A program made the position numbers and the translations under genes. Below are positions 1 through 8,476 of a stretch of DNA of 64,000 bases, piece by piece (position 1 is the first letter of the stretch; every line of letters begins with the position of its first letter). The stretch comes from Actinophytocola algeriensis (GTDB taxonomy: Bacteria > Actinomycetota > Actinomycetes > Mycobacteriales > Pseudonocardiaceae). The notes beneath the pieces were generated by a model that worked only from the letters and a program-made list of their open reading frames with translations, made no database searches and was not told the DNA's origin. The stretch is taken from contig NZ_JACHJQ010000011.1 of assembly GCF_014203735.1 (NCBI RefSeq), forward strand, positions 1 to 64,000, given 5' to 3'.

Positions 1-60
1 AGTGTGCCGGATAACCCACTCCCACCACTGATTAGGCGCGTTCAGGACATCGCCGACGCT

Positions 61-139
61 GTGAAAGGCGCGTTGAGGACGGTGAGCGCCCTGAACGCGC
101 CTTTCACGGCATGGCCAACGCCGTGAAAGCGCCTTTCAC
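61..139. repeat. palindromic repeat, GTGAAAGGCGC family
   Basis: GTGAAAGGCGCGTT (61-74) pairs perfectly with AACGCGCCTTTCAC (94-107), a 14-bp stem around a 19-nt loop. A smaller palindrome GTGAAAG-cgc-CTTTCAC follows at 123-139. The same family recurs at 49860-49912 between two convergent genes. Terminator or REP-like role is inference. Confidence 0.8.
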
Positions 140-411
140 AGCACAACGGACACCGTGAAGGCGCGCAGGCGCGAAGGGGGCGCGAGCCCCACACCACACG
201 CAGGCAGACCGACCCATGCCAAAGAACCGAAGATGCCATCCCGCAAGGCCATCCCGGAGACCTGCCCCTCCGGCGAGGAGCCACCGGAGGCAAACCCCGT
301 CCGGCGAGGACAAACCACGAACCCACCCCGGCCAACCTAAGTGGACGCAGCCCTAGCGGCCACCAACGTTGCCGATGCCCTGAAAGACGCTTCGGCACGT
401 AACCCGATGTC

Positions 412-501
412 ATGAAGGAGCCCTTCATCACGTTGAACGCAACGAAGGGGTCCTTCATCGCACCGAGCGCAACGAAGGAGCCCTTCACCACGGTGAGCAC
501 C
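412..501. repeat. 30-bp tandem repeat, AAGGAGCCCTTCAT family
   Basis: Three consecutive 30-bp units start at 412, 442 and 472. Each begins with a small palindrome of the form AACGAAGGGGTCCTTCAT, followed by a variable spacer. The same 30-bp family recurs at 35930-36001. Confidence 0.8.
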
Positions 502-624
502 GGCGGGCAACGTCCGCGCACTGACACGTACTTCGCCCTGCACAGGGCCCATACCCGAACGAGTGAACTATTCCGGCGTGGTGGACCGCTGGGCCATTCG
601 GCGTAAGCTGTTCATATGTTCGAT

Positions 625-1740
625 TCAGTCAGCGCTCTTTCCTCGGCCCCGCAACGCTTCCCTTACCCCGAAACGAAAACGCGCCAACGCCGACGCGTGC
701 CGTCCGGCGGTGTACCGCGAGTCGGGCAGGATCAACGCCCGCAGGTAGGCGGCCCTGTCCCGGAACCCGGGCAACACGGGCAACGTGGCGATCGCCTGTG
801 CGGCAAAGGTTTTGGTGGCCTGCGTGTGGAGCCCGAGCCAGTGCTCCTCGCGCCGGGTCGGCGCATAAGACGCCGCCCAGCCCTGCAACGGGCTGGTGGT
901 GGGCAACCCGAGCAACCGGGTCGCGTCGGCCACAGCGGCCGCGACAACGGCTTGCACACCCCAGGCCTGGGCCCGGTCCAGCACGTCCGAGGAGTGCGGC
1001 AACAGCTGAGCGACATCCCGCAACGACCCCAGCCGCAGCGGCCAGTCACCCAGCGCGGCGTGGTAACACGCGTGCAGGAACCGGTTGGTGGCCGACAACG
1101 CGACGAGGGTGCGGCCCCCGACGGTGAACTCCTCACCGGCGTCCCACAACTCGTCGATGTTGACCCGCACTCCCCACGGTCCCAGCACGAACGTCCGGTG
1201 CAGGTCGATCTCGAACCCGTTGCCCCGCAACGTGGTTCCCTTGTCGAACCGCTCGTCGAACCCGGGTCGGGGCTCGGCGAGGATGCGCGTGAACCCGGCT
1301 GCGGAGAGCACCTCCACCGCACGGCCGACGTCTGTGGGCCGGAACAACAGGTCGAGGTCGATGAAGGACCGCAGAGCAGGCTCGGGATAGTCGAGATGCG
1401 CGTAGGAGCTGCCCTTCAACACCCGGCACTCGACCTCACCAAGGAGGTCGTGCAACGCCACGAGGTGCTGCTCCAACGACAACACCCGAAGCAGCACAGC
1501 GCGATGCGCACCCCGGGCCTGCTGTCGTTGCCCGTCGGTCACCGGCAGCACCCCGGCGTCCACCGCGGTACGCAACTGCCCGAGCACCCGATGAGCCTTG
1601 GCCGCCGCAAGGAGCGCTACCCATGACGCATCGGACAGTGGCGCTACGGGAAACGCCCGGGTGACGTCGGGCAGGCCGTGCCCGGCGACAGCGAGCAGGG
1701 CGGCCAGGTAGTTGTCCTCACCGCACAGTCGACGTGCCAC
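625..1740 (-). CDS. nucleotidyltransferase family protein (NTP_transf_5-like)
   Basis: 371 aa. The motif LKGSS near residue 108, followed about 20 residues later by SFIDLDLLF (the D-x-D pair near 128/130), is typical of the uncharacterised nucleotidyltransferases often found in polysaccharide clusters (family knowledge). The substrate is unknown. The frame is open further upstream, but that part is only antisense to the preceding gene. I chose GTG at 1740 because GGGAGAG lies about 6 nt upstream and it leaves a 23-nt overlap with the upstream glycosyltransferase stop, suggesting translational coupling. It is the last gene of the polysaccharide operon. Confidence 0.75.
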   Translation of the reverse strand: MARRLCGEDNYLAALLAVAGHGLPDVTRAFPVAPLSDASWVALLAAAKAHRVLGQLRTAVDAGVLPVTDGQRQQARGAHRAVLLRVLSLEQHLVALHDLLGEVECRVLKGSSYAHLDYPEPALRSFIDLDLLFRPTDVGRAVEVLSAAGFTRILAEPRPGFDERFDKGTTLRGNGFEIDLHRTFVLGPWGVRVNIDELWDAGEEFTVGGRTLVALSATNRFLHACYHAALGDWPLRLGSLRDVAQLLPHSSDVLDRAQAWGVQAVVAAAVADATRLLGLPTTSPLQGWAASYAPTRREEHWLGLHTQATKTFAAQAIATLPVLPGFRDRAAYLRALILPDSRYTAGRHASALARFRFGVREALRGRGKSAD

Positions 1741-2929
1741 GGCGGCTCTCCCGGACAACCCGTTCGTACTGCGCGACAAGGTTCGCCAACCCCACCGAGG
1801 GCGTGAACCCGTGCTCGTACCGAGCCCGAGCAGCACGTCCGAGCGACGACGGCGCCCGCACGATCTGCCCGAGCGCGGATGCGAGCGAAGCGGCGTCACC
1901 GGGAGTGTGGGTAAGCCCGGTGACCCCGTCGTCCACCAGCTCGGCAAGCGAACTGTGCCCGGCCACCACGGAAGGAACCCCGGCAGCCATGGCCTCCACC
2001 ACGACAAGCCCGAACGTCTCCAGCCACCGGGACGGCACCACCACCGCAATGGAACGAGCGATCAATGCACGACTGGAAGCCTTGTCCTGCAACCCGGCAA
2101 AGGTCACGTCCGCACGCGCCCGAGCCCACGCGGCCACCTCGTCGGCCAGGGGTCCGGCCCCCGCGATCACGAGCGGCACCCCCAGCCCACCGGCCCGCGA
2201 GACCCGTTCCCAGGCCGCCATGAGCAGCCGGACCCCTTTCTCCTCGGTAAGCCGGCCGAGATAAAGGAGATGCTCACCGGTCCCAGCCCGGCGAACGTCA
2301 GTGTCCTCGACGAAGTTGTACTTGACGGTCAACAGTTCGGCAGGCATCCCGTTGGCGACAAGCGTCCGCCGCTGCGCGTCGGAGATGCACAGGAACCGCG
2401 AGACCCCCGACCACCACCGCCGCTGATTGACAAGGAGGTTCACCGCCAGCGGCACGGTGGCAACGGTCGATCCGCGGTAGCACCCGTGCCGCAACGCCGG
2501 CAGAGGCAGCTTCCCCACGCACGCGGTGCAGGTCGCCCCGTCCCGGTACAACGTCCCGGAAGGACAGACCTGCGTGTAGTTGTGCAGGGTCGCCACGACG
2601 GGCACGCCGGCATCGCGGCAGGCGTCCAGAACCGAAGCCGAAAGGAGAGGAAAGGTGTTGTGAACGTGCACGACGTCCGGCCGCTCGGTCCGCAACCGCT
2701 CGGCCAGCGCGGATCGGGCACGCGGGTTCCATGGCACACCAAGCGGCACGAGTGCCTTGCGTGGCAACGACATCCCGGCGATGTCGTCACTGCGGCGCTC
2801 GAACCGGTCCACGTCGTGCCCGGCCGCCCGCAACAACGCGACCTCCTGGTCGACGACGTTGTCCTCCCCGCTGGGCTGCTCAGTGCGGTAGCGGTTGTGC
2901 ACGACGAGCACGCGCAAGAGATCGCTCAC
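1718..2929 (-). CDS. glycosyltransferase family 4 protein
   Basis: 403 aa, GT-B fold retaining glycosyltransferase, presumably transferring a sugar from a nucleotide donor to a lipid-linked glycan on the cytoplasmic face. The N-terminal acceptor half starts VLVVHNRY and has DVVHVHNTFP. A CPSGTLYRDG...CTACVG segment near residue 120 is a Cys pair seen in some GT4 enzymes of this type. The donor half shows LYLGRLTEEKG and SRWLETFGLVVVEAMAAG (E-x7-E). The GTG start has AAGGAG just upstream and overlaps the stop of the polymerase gene by 4 nt (GTGA). Acceptor and sugar cannot be read from sequence. Confidence 0.88.
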   Translation of the reverse strand: MSDLLRVLVVHNRYRTEQPSGEDNVVDQEVALLRAAGHDVDRFERRSDDIAGMSLPRKALVPLGVPWNPRARSALAERLRTERPDVVHVHNTFPLLSASVLDACRDAGVPVVATLHNYTQVCPSGTLYRDGATCTACVGKLPLPALRHGCYRGSTVATVPLAVNLLVNQRRWWSGVSRFLCISDAQRRTLVANGMPAELLTVKYNFVEDTDVRRAGTGEHLLYLGRLTEEKGVRLLMAAWERVSRAGGLGVPLVIAGAGPLADEVAAWARARADVTFAGLQDKASSRALIARSIAVVVPSRWLETFGLVVVEAMAAGVPSVVAGHSSLAELVDDGVTGLTHTPGDAASLASALGQIVRAPSSLGRAARARYEHGFTPSVGLANLVAQYERVVRESRRGTSTVR

Positions 2930-4113
2930 GTGGTCTCCTTCGTCCTCGTCAGCAGCGCCGCCGCGAGCGCCAGGTTCAGCAGGTACGGCGAAGCGTCGCC
3001 GAGCCCGGCCTCCGTGTAGGACGCGATGACGCAGTAGAAGATCAAGAACAACGCGATGGCCCTCGGCAAGGACGGCGGCCGCAGGCAGGCCACAGCCAGC
3101 AAAGTCACCAGGAAGGCAGCCACGATGACAAGCCCGAGATACCCCTGCTCCTGATAGACGGCGAGCCAGCTGGAGTCGATGGGCAACCCGTCGAACGACT
3201 TGTTGGTCAGCCCGACCCCGAGGAGCTGCTCGTCAAGCGAACGAGGCGCTGACAACAGCGCGTCCCACACCTTCTCGCGACCGGTGAGTGAACCCAGGTC
3301 GTCCTGACCGCGACGGAACCACGTCTGCACGGCAGGCCCGACGACCACCGCACTGACCCCGGTGATCAGCACGGCACGCCCGAACACCTTCCTGGCGCGC
3401 GACGACGTCGACGCGAGCGCCAGCAACGCGACCACGAGCCCACCGACCAACCCGAGCAACGCCGTCCTGGTGTGGCTCATCAACAGCAACGCGATCCCCG
3501 GCACAGCGAGCCACAACAGGCTCGACCGGGTGGTCTTGTGGCCCAACCAGAGGAGGATCACGAGTCCGGTCATGGTGGCCGAGTACAGACCGATCTGCGG
3601 CGGCGTCAGCGGCCAGACGGCGCCCACGATCCGGCCCCCGTACACGTCCGGCCGCGCCATGCCGGGCGCGACCACCAAGCCGAGCGCCACGGTGAACAAC
3701 ACGGCGGCGAACGCCCGGACGTGGTGGCGCAGCAGTGAGAGCCAGTCGTCCCACCAGCGGCTGACCAGCCACAGCGTGCCGACGAACATGGCGAACCGGA
3801 AGCAGCGGAACAACGCGCCGTACCCGGACTCGAGCCGGGCGCTCGACGCGATGCTGACCGCCAGCAGCAACGTGAGCAGCAGCAGGTACGCGCTGGGCCG
3901 CAGCTGAACACGAGGGTTCAGCAGCAGCGCCAGCACGAACGCGCCGACGACGGCCCCCATCGTGACCATCTGCGCCACCGGCCGCGGGATGGGGATGATC
4001 GTGTCCGCACCCTGGGAGCCCAGGGTGTTGATCACGAGCAGCGCCCACACCGCGCCGAGCAGACGTGGAGACGTCCGCTCGGGCAGGAAGGTCTGCGCGG
4101 GGGCCAGGTTCAC
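2926..4113 (-). CDS. O-antigen ligase/Wzy-like polymerase membrane protein
   Basis: About 395 aa with roughly ten hydrophobic helices and a longer polar loop near residues 255-300, the usual layout of Wzy polymerases and WaaL ligases. These join glycan repeat units on the outer face of the membrane (family knowledge). SHTRTALLGLVGG near mid-protein resembles the conserved SxSRTA region of the family. Two starts are possible: GTG at 4113 (4-nt GTGA overlap with the methyltransferase, chosen) or GTG at 4137. Polymerase versus ligase cannot be decided; the two Wzz-like genes in the same operon favour polymerase. Confidence 0.75.
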   Translation of the reverse strand: MNLAPAQTFLPERTSPRLLGAVWALLVINTLGSQGADTIIPIPRPVAQMVTMGAVVGAFVLALLLNPRVQLRPSAYLLLLTLLLAVSIASSARLESGYGALFRCFRFAMFVGTLWLVSRWWDDWLSLLRHHVRAFAAVLFTVALGLVVAPGMARPDVYGGRIVGAVWPLTPPQIGLYSATMTGLVILLWLGHKTTRSSLLWLAVPGIALLLMSHTRTALLGLVGGLVVALLALASTSSRARKVFGRAVLITGVSAVVVGPAVQTWFRRGQDDLGSLTGREKVWDALLSAPRSLDEQLLGVGLTNKSFDGLPIDSSWLAVYQEQGYLGLVIVAAFLVTLLAVACLRPPSLPRAIALFLIFYCVIASYTEAGLGDASPYLLNLALAAALLTRTKETT

Positions 4114-4967
4114 GGCCGTGCCTGCAGGGTGACCCACAGGTGCCAGCCGAGGCGGTCACCGAACGGGAGGTGGTGCACCGGCAGCGGCGGTGCGTGCATG
4201 TACCGCTGGAAGGAGTCCACGATCTCGAAGGAGGAGAAGTCACGTGCCACGTCGGAGAGCGAGTACACGCGAGCGAACGGGTTCCGCGGCCCGTCGGTGT
4301 TGCGGTGCGTGAACGCGTCCAGCGACAGGTAGTTCCGCAGCCCGACCGCCGACGCGTTGTCGAGGTGCTGCCGGAGCATGCCGTCACCGCCGACGAACCC
4401 CCGGACGGGGTATGCGGCCGCCAGCACCGCGCGGCGGACGAACCGGATGCTGACCTGGAAGTTCAGCGACCGCCGCGCGTACAGCATCGCGACGAGCGTG
4501 CCGCCCGGCTTGAGCACGCGGTGGATCTCGGCCTGCGCCGTCGCGATGTCGGGGATGTGGTGCAGCACGCCGTGACTGAACACGTGGTCGAAGCTGTTGT
4601 CCGGGTACGGGATGGCGAGCGCGGAACCCTGCTTGAGGTCGTCGTGCGGCAGGTCGCGCAGCGCGAGCCGGGCGCCGACCCTGGCCACCGACTCGGCGGT
4701 CAGGTCCAGCCCGGACCAGCGCGCGCCGCGGCGGATCAGCTGCTCGGACTCCGCACCCTGGCCGAGGCCGATCTCCAGGACCTTCTTGTCCCGCCAGTCG
4801 AAGCGGTCGAGGCAGGCCGGGATGTGACCTTCCTGGTCGTAGCGCCAGCGGTCGTAGGCGGCGAAGAACCGCTCGTAGTCGTCCGCGAACTCCTGCCGCA
4901 GCCCGCCGACGATGTGGTCGCCGCACGGGTGCGCGTTCCAGAAGTCCTGTACCTGGGTCTCGTTCAT
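4110..4967 (-). CDS. class I SAM-dependent methyltransferase
   Basis: 285 aa. Motif I is VLEIGLGQG near residue 65; the following acidic motif is in SGLDLTAES, and DNSFDHVFSHGVLHHIPD is the typical post-I/II region of Methyltransf_11 enzymes. The substrate is probably a sugar or glycan end in this operon (inference). ATG has GGGAG about 5 nt upstream, and the gene starts 9 nt after the beta-helix gene stop. The C-terminal 100 residues are less conserved and may hold acceptor specificity. Confidence 0.85.
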   Translation of the reverse strand: MNETQVQDFWNAHPCGDHIVGGLRQEFADDYERFFAAYDRWRYDQEGHIPACLDRFDWRDKKVLEIGLGQGAESEQLIRRGARWSGLDLTAESVARVGARLALRDLPHDDLKQGSALAIPYPDNSFDHVFSHGVLHHIPDIATAQAEIHRVLKPGGTLVAMLYARRSLNFQVSIRFVRRAVLAAAYPVRGFVGGDGMLRQHLDNASAVGLRNYLSLDAFTHRNTDGPRNPFARVYSLSDVARDFSSFEIVDSFQRYMHAPPLPVHHLPFGDRLGWHLWVTLQARP

Positions 4968-4976
4968 GCTGCTCCC

Positions 4977-6482
4977 TCAGCCGCCCGACTGGACGAACGT
5001 GCTGTTCTTGTCCTGCGAGTAGGGCGCCGACTGCCACTGCCCCGGGTGGATGACGCGGCCGGTGTCCTTCGCCATGAAGGTCCACGGGCCCGTGTAGTGG
5101 TTGTCGTGCCACGAGTTGTGCTGCCCGAACGTGATCGCCTGCTGCACGGTGTCCGCCCGGTAGGGCGACCAGTCCGGGTAGGTGCCGTAGTTGGAGATGA
5201 TCGCCATCCGCGCGCACAGGGCGTTGCAGCCGATCTTGCTGGGATCCACGGAGAACCGGTTGCCGTGGATGTCCACCCGCTGCGTCTTCCAGCGGCAGTC
5301 GTCGTACAGCGGGTCCTTCGAGATCGCGGGCGGCTTGCACCTGTCGATGTCCCGCACCAGCCGGGTGCAGCCGCCGGAGGTGTTCGCGGCGCTGTTGCAG
5401 AACCGGTCGGCGTTCTCCCACAGGGTGACGCCGGACCAGTTGTCCACCAGCACGTTGTCGTAGATGTCTATCTTGTCGGTGCGGGCGGGCACCCGCTTGT
5501 CGCCGCCGGCCTCGGACAGGTAGATCGCCGCGGAGGGGAAGCTGTCGCCGCTGTTGGCGAACTTGCGACCCTCGACGATGTTGTTGCGGCGGATCGTGTT
5601 GTCCCGGATCACCGCGTTGTAGCTGATCTCGTAGAAGATCGCGGGCCCGTCGTTGTCCTCGATGACGTTCTGCTCGATGAGGAAGTCGTTGTTGTTCGTG
5701 TCCGCCCACAGCCCGGCGCCGCGGTTGTCGTGCACCCAGTTGCCGCGGATGTCGGCGCCGTCCACCGCCCAGAACTTGACGCCGCCGGTGCAGCCGCAGC
5801 CCTCGAGTTTCGACTCCCAGTCGTCGGTGTTGTTGCCGGTGATCTCGTTGCCCTCGACCACGAGGTCGGTCAGCTCGCCGTCCTTGTAGGCGTTGATGCC
5901 GTACTGCCCGTTGTCCCGCAGGCAGTTCCCACGCACCACCTGCCGCGCGCCTGCCATGAGCGCGGCGCCGCCGTTCTTCTCGATCGTGTTGTCCTCGATG
6001 ACCCAGCCGTCACCGGAGTCGTGGTTGACCACACCCTCGTTGGGCGGCGGGACGAACCCGCGGATCGTGAGGCCACGGATCGTGACGTCGCTCGCGTGGA
6101 ACACGAACCCATACTTGTTCACGCGCCTGCCGTCGAGCACCGCGCCGGGTGCGCCGAGGTAGGTGTTGCCGTCCTTCGGTTCGACCGAGCCGTACTCGTC
6201 GGCGGCGAGCGTGTGGGTGCCCGGTGCCAGCCAGAACGTGGAGCCCGGCGGGTTCGCGTCGGTCTTGGCGCTCAGGTCGCCCGCGACACCGGCGTCCACG
6301 GTCACCGCACCGTCCGGCGCCGCGGCCGGCCCGGGTTTCGTGTTCCCGCACACGGCCGCGATCCGCCCGGACGGCTCCGTCGACCGGTCGTCCGGCTGGG
6401 GCGCCGCGGTGCCCGTGCACGACATGAGCATCGGCAGCAGCGCGCACAGCAGTGCCCTGCGGGTCCACTGTGGAGTGCGCAC
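4977..6482 (-). CDS. right-handed parallel beta-helix lipoprotein
   Basis: 501 aa. GTG at 6482 has GGAGG 7 nt upstream. A short basic n-region, a hydrophobic stretch and LMSC near residue 22 form a lipobox, so export and lipid anchoring outside the membrane are likely. Residues about 100-420 carry repeated turns such as IRGLTIRGF, VIEDNTIEKNG, VVEGNEITGNN, IRGNWVHDN, IEQNVIEDN and IRDNTIRRNN. This Asn-ladder pattern is typical of parallel beta-helix proteins (pectate lyase, alginate epimerase or inverting-hydrolase folds). Together with the adjacent heparinase-type gene it suggests polysaccharide modification or cleavage. Catalytic residues could not be assigned. Confidence 0.85.
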   Translation of the reverse strand: MRTPQWTRRALLCALLPMLMSCTGTAAPQPDDRSTEPSGRIAAVCGNTKPGPAAAPDGAVTVDAGVAGDLSAKTDANPPGSTFWLAPGTHTLAADEYGSVEPKDGNTYLGAPGAVLDGRRVNKYGFVFHASDVTIRGLTIRGFVPPPNEGVVNHDSGDGWVIEDNTIEKNGGAALMAGARQVVRGNCLRDNGQYGINAYKDGELTDLVVEGNEITGNNTDDWESKLEGCGCTGGVKFWAVDGADIRGNWVHDNRGAGLWADTNNNDFLIEQNVIEDNDGPAIFYEISYNAVIRDNTIRRNNIVEGRKFANSGDSFPSAAIYLSEAGGDKRVPARTDKIDIYDNVLVDNWSGVTLWENADRFCNSAANTSGGCTRLVRDIDRCKPPAISKDPLYDDCRWKTQRVDIHGNRFSVDPSKIGCNALCARMAIISNYGTYPDWSPYRADTVQQAITFGQHNSWHDNHYTGPWTFMAKDTGRVIHPGQWQSAPYSQDKNSTFVQSGG

Positions 6483-6499
6483 GGGAGAACCTCCGAAGG

Positions 6500-8476
6500 T
6501 CAACAGGGGAAGCGGAGCAGGGTCACGAGCGGGGCGGACACACCGCCACCGGCACGGCCGGTGCCGATGAGCGTGGTGGCGGGTTGACGCTGGCCGAAAC
6601 TCTCGGAGTACCAGCCGAGCGGCGGTTCCTCCTGGCCGTGGTGGACGGCCCACGCGAGGTCCCGCGGCAACTCGAGTACAGCGGTCCGGTCGTCCCACGA
6701 CAGCAGCGCGGTGTCGCCGTCCAGCACAGCCGTCACCCTCGGCCCCAGGTGGAACGCGAGACGGCAGTCGTGCGCTATCGGCGAGCGGACCTCGTCGTGG
6801 ATCTCGAGCTCGCCGATCCTGCGGTCGAGCCGCACGGTCCTGCGGTGCTCGGCCGGTTCGCGGCCACGGGTGTACCCGTCGTGCTCGGCGGTCCACGTCG
6901 CGACACCGCCCCGGCCCGGGTCGGAGGTGAGCACGGTGGTGCGGGCGTGCCGGGTCCACATGAACGGTCCACCGGACTGCGACTGGTTCCGCCCACTCAC
7001 CTCGAGCGTGTTGTGCGCGAGCGTGGACCGGAAGTAGGCACGCCACTCGGGCTGCCCGTGGTAGCAGTACGTGCCGGGGTCGGCGAGGATCTCGACGCCG
7101 TCGTGCCGCACCTCGACGGACAGTGCGTCGGCGTGCGCGTGCGCGGCGATGGACAGGAACCCGTGCGGGCCACCGTCGCAACGGCACCAGATCTCGGGCC
7201 GGGTGTCGTCGTTGGTGCGCAGGATCGTCATCCCGGCGTCGGCGAGGTGGTCCGGCTTGCTGCTCGGGCGGACCGCGTCGTTGCGCGCACCGTTGGTGAG
7301 CGCGGCGACGAGCGGCGTGCGCACGTCGTCGACGGGCACGACCGGCCACCAGCCCTGCCTGCCGAACAGCGCGTCGCCGGTGTGCAGGAGGCTGGCCCAC
7401 CGGTGCGCGTCCGCGCCGTCGACGACGAGTCCGTACCCGTCGTCGGCGTCGCCCTGGCGGGGCGGGTTGAGCCGGACGTCGACGATCGCGGCGAGCGTGT
7501 CGCACATGCGCATCAGCACGAGCCACGTCGTGTCCGGCACCCGGACCCCGGCGGCGTCGGCCTCGATCACCGCGGCGAGCCCCAGTTCGAGCACGAGCCC
7601 GTGGTACTCGGTGGCGAGCTCCCGGTTGAGGCCGGACGCGAACGTGTTCCGGTGCAGGTGCTCGTCGAACTGCCGAAGCGCCGCGGACCGCCAGGAGGGA
7701 GACTCCGGAAACCAGTCGAACGCGCAGGCCGCGACGAGCTGGCCCGCGGTCTCGGCGATGACGTGGTTGTTGGCGGACGACCCGTGACTGCCGAGCGCGG
7801 CGAGCCACCGCTGGTGGTGCCAGATCTGGGTCAGGGCATCCGCGTTGTCCTCGAACAACGCGGCCGCTCCGGACCAGCGGTCGAGCAGCCTGCGCACCCA
7901 CACCCAGGAGATGAGGCGAATCCCCAGCTCGATGCCGCTCACCCAGTGCACCCCGCGCAGGGGCGGGTTGTCGGCCCACCACGACCGCAGGTGCTCGGCC
8001 ACGCGGTCCGCGTACTGCTCCTCACCGGTGAGGGCGTAGGCGGCGGCGAGCACCGTGAGGTGCTGGTGCCGGGACGGTTCCCACAGCTGCTTGATGTCCC
8101 CGACGGCGAGTTCGTCGCGGTAGGGGATGTCGAAGGCGTACCGGTCGGTGGGCGCACGCCTGCCGGTCTTGGGGTCCCACGACCAGTCGGGCGCGACCAT
8201 GTCCTCGCGGGCGATCCCGAAGTACGAGGCACGCCCGGCCATCAGCTCGTCGGCGGCGGCAACGAGCTGCGCCTTGGCGGTCGGGGTGACCGCGGCCAGC
8301 GCCTGATCCGGCAGTACGGGCACGAACCGACGGTTGGGCAGCCAGACCGCGTTCATCGCCGCGGCGTCGTCGAGGACCCGCCGCCACCGGTGGACCCGGG
8401 CGGCGACCACGGCACGCGCGGCGACTTCACGTGGCCCCATGCGGGACAGGCGGCGGAGATACCAGGTGGGTCTCAT
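6500..8476 (-). CDS. heparinase II/III family protein
   Basis: 658 aa. An N-terminal all-helical (alpha/alpha toroid) region is followed from about residue 400 by the Hepar_II_III beta-rich domain. The latter contains AAHAHADALSVEVRHDG and ADPGTYCYHG, the family signature with candidate catalytic His and Tyr. Such enzymes cleave uronic-acid polysaccharides by beta-elimination, but many cluster-encoded members have unknown substrates. No signal peptide is evident at the basic N-terminus (MRPTWYLRRLSRMG), so cytoplasmic or non-classical location is possible. Its start overlaps the oxidoreductase stop (ATGA). Gene pairs of this enzyme with the bi-domain oxidoreductase occur in other exopolysaccharide loci (family knowledge). 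Confidence 0.85.
   Translation of the reverse strand: MRPTWYLRRLSRMGPREVAARAVVAARVHRWRRVLDDAAAMNAVWLPNRRFVPVLPDQALAAVTPTAKAQLVAAADELMAGRASYFGIAREDMVAPDWSWDPKTGRRAPTDRYAFDIPYRDELAVGDIKQLWEPSRHQHLTVLAAAYALTGEEQYADRVAEHLRSWWADNPPLRGVHWVSGIELGIRLISWVWVRRLLDRWSGAAALFEDNADALTQIWHHQRWLAALGSHGSSANNHVIAETAGQLVAACAFDWFPESPSWRSAALRQFDEHLHRNTFASGLNRELATEYHGLVLELGLAAVIEADAAGVRVPDTTWLVLMRMCDTLAAIVDVRLNPPRQGDADDGYGLVVDGADAHRWASLLHTGDALFGRQGWWPVVPVDDVRTPLVAALTNGARNDAVRPSSKPDHLADAGMTILRTNDDTRPEIWCRCDGGPHGFLSIAAHAHADALSVEVRHDGVEILADPGTYCYHGQPEWRAYFRSTLAHNTLEVSGRNQSQSGGPFMWTRHARTTVLTSDPGRGGVATWTAEHDGYTRGREPAEHRRTVRLDRRIGELEIHDEVRSPIAHDCRLAFHLGPRVTAVLDGDTALLSWDDRTAVLELPRDLAWAVHHGQEEPPLGWYSESFGQRQPATTLIGTGRAGGGVSAPLVTLLRFPC

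Larger units (their letters stand above)
1..624. other. gene-free intergenic region with short repeats
   Basis: No convincing coding sequence is visible: open frames here have no family resemblance and no ribosome-binding site. It lies beyond the 3' end of the polysaccharide operon, whose last stop is at 625. It contains a palindromic repeat cluster (61-139) and a three-unit 30-bp repeat (412-501), listed separately. Nothing else is seen in 142-411 except one partial copy (about 378-392) of the GAAAGACGC family found at 48022 and 58368. Confidence 0.7.

Noticed and set aside
616-1626. Long plus-strand open frame (336 codons) and many other long frames antisense to real genes, such as 8431-14724 on the plus strand
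   Set aside because: In very GC-rich DNA the frame opposite a gene lacks stops. These translations are Arg/Gly/Pro-rich without family motifs, and the minus-strand genes underneath have clear domains.
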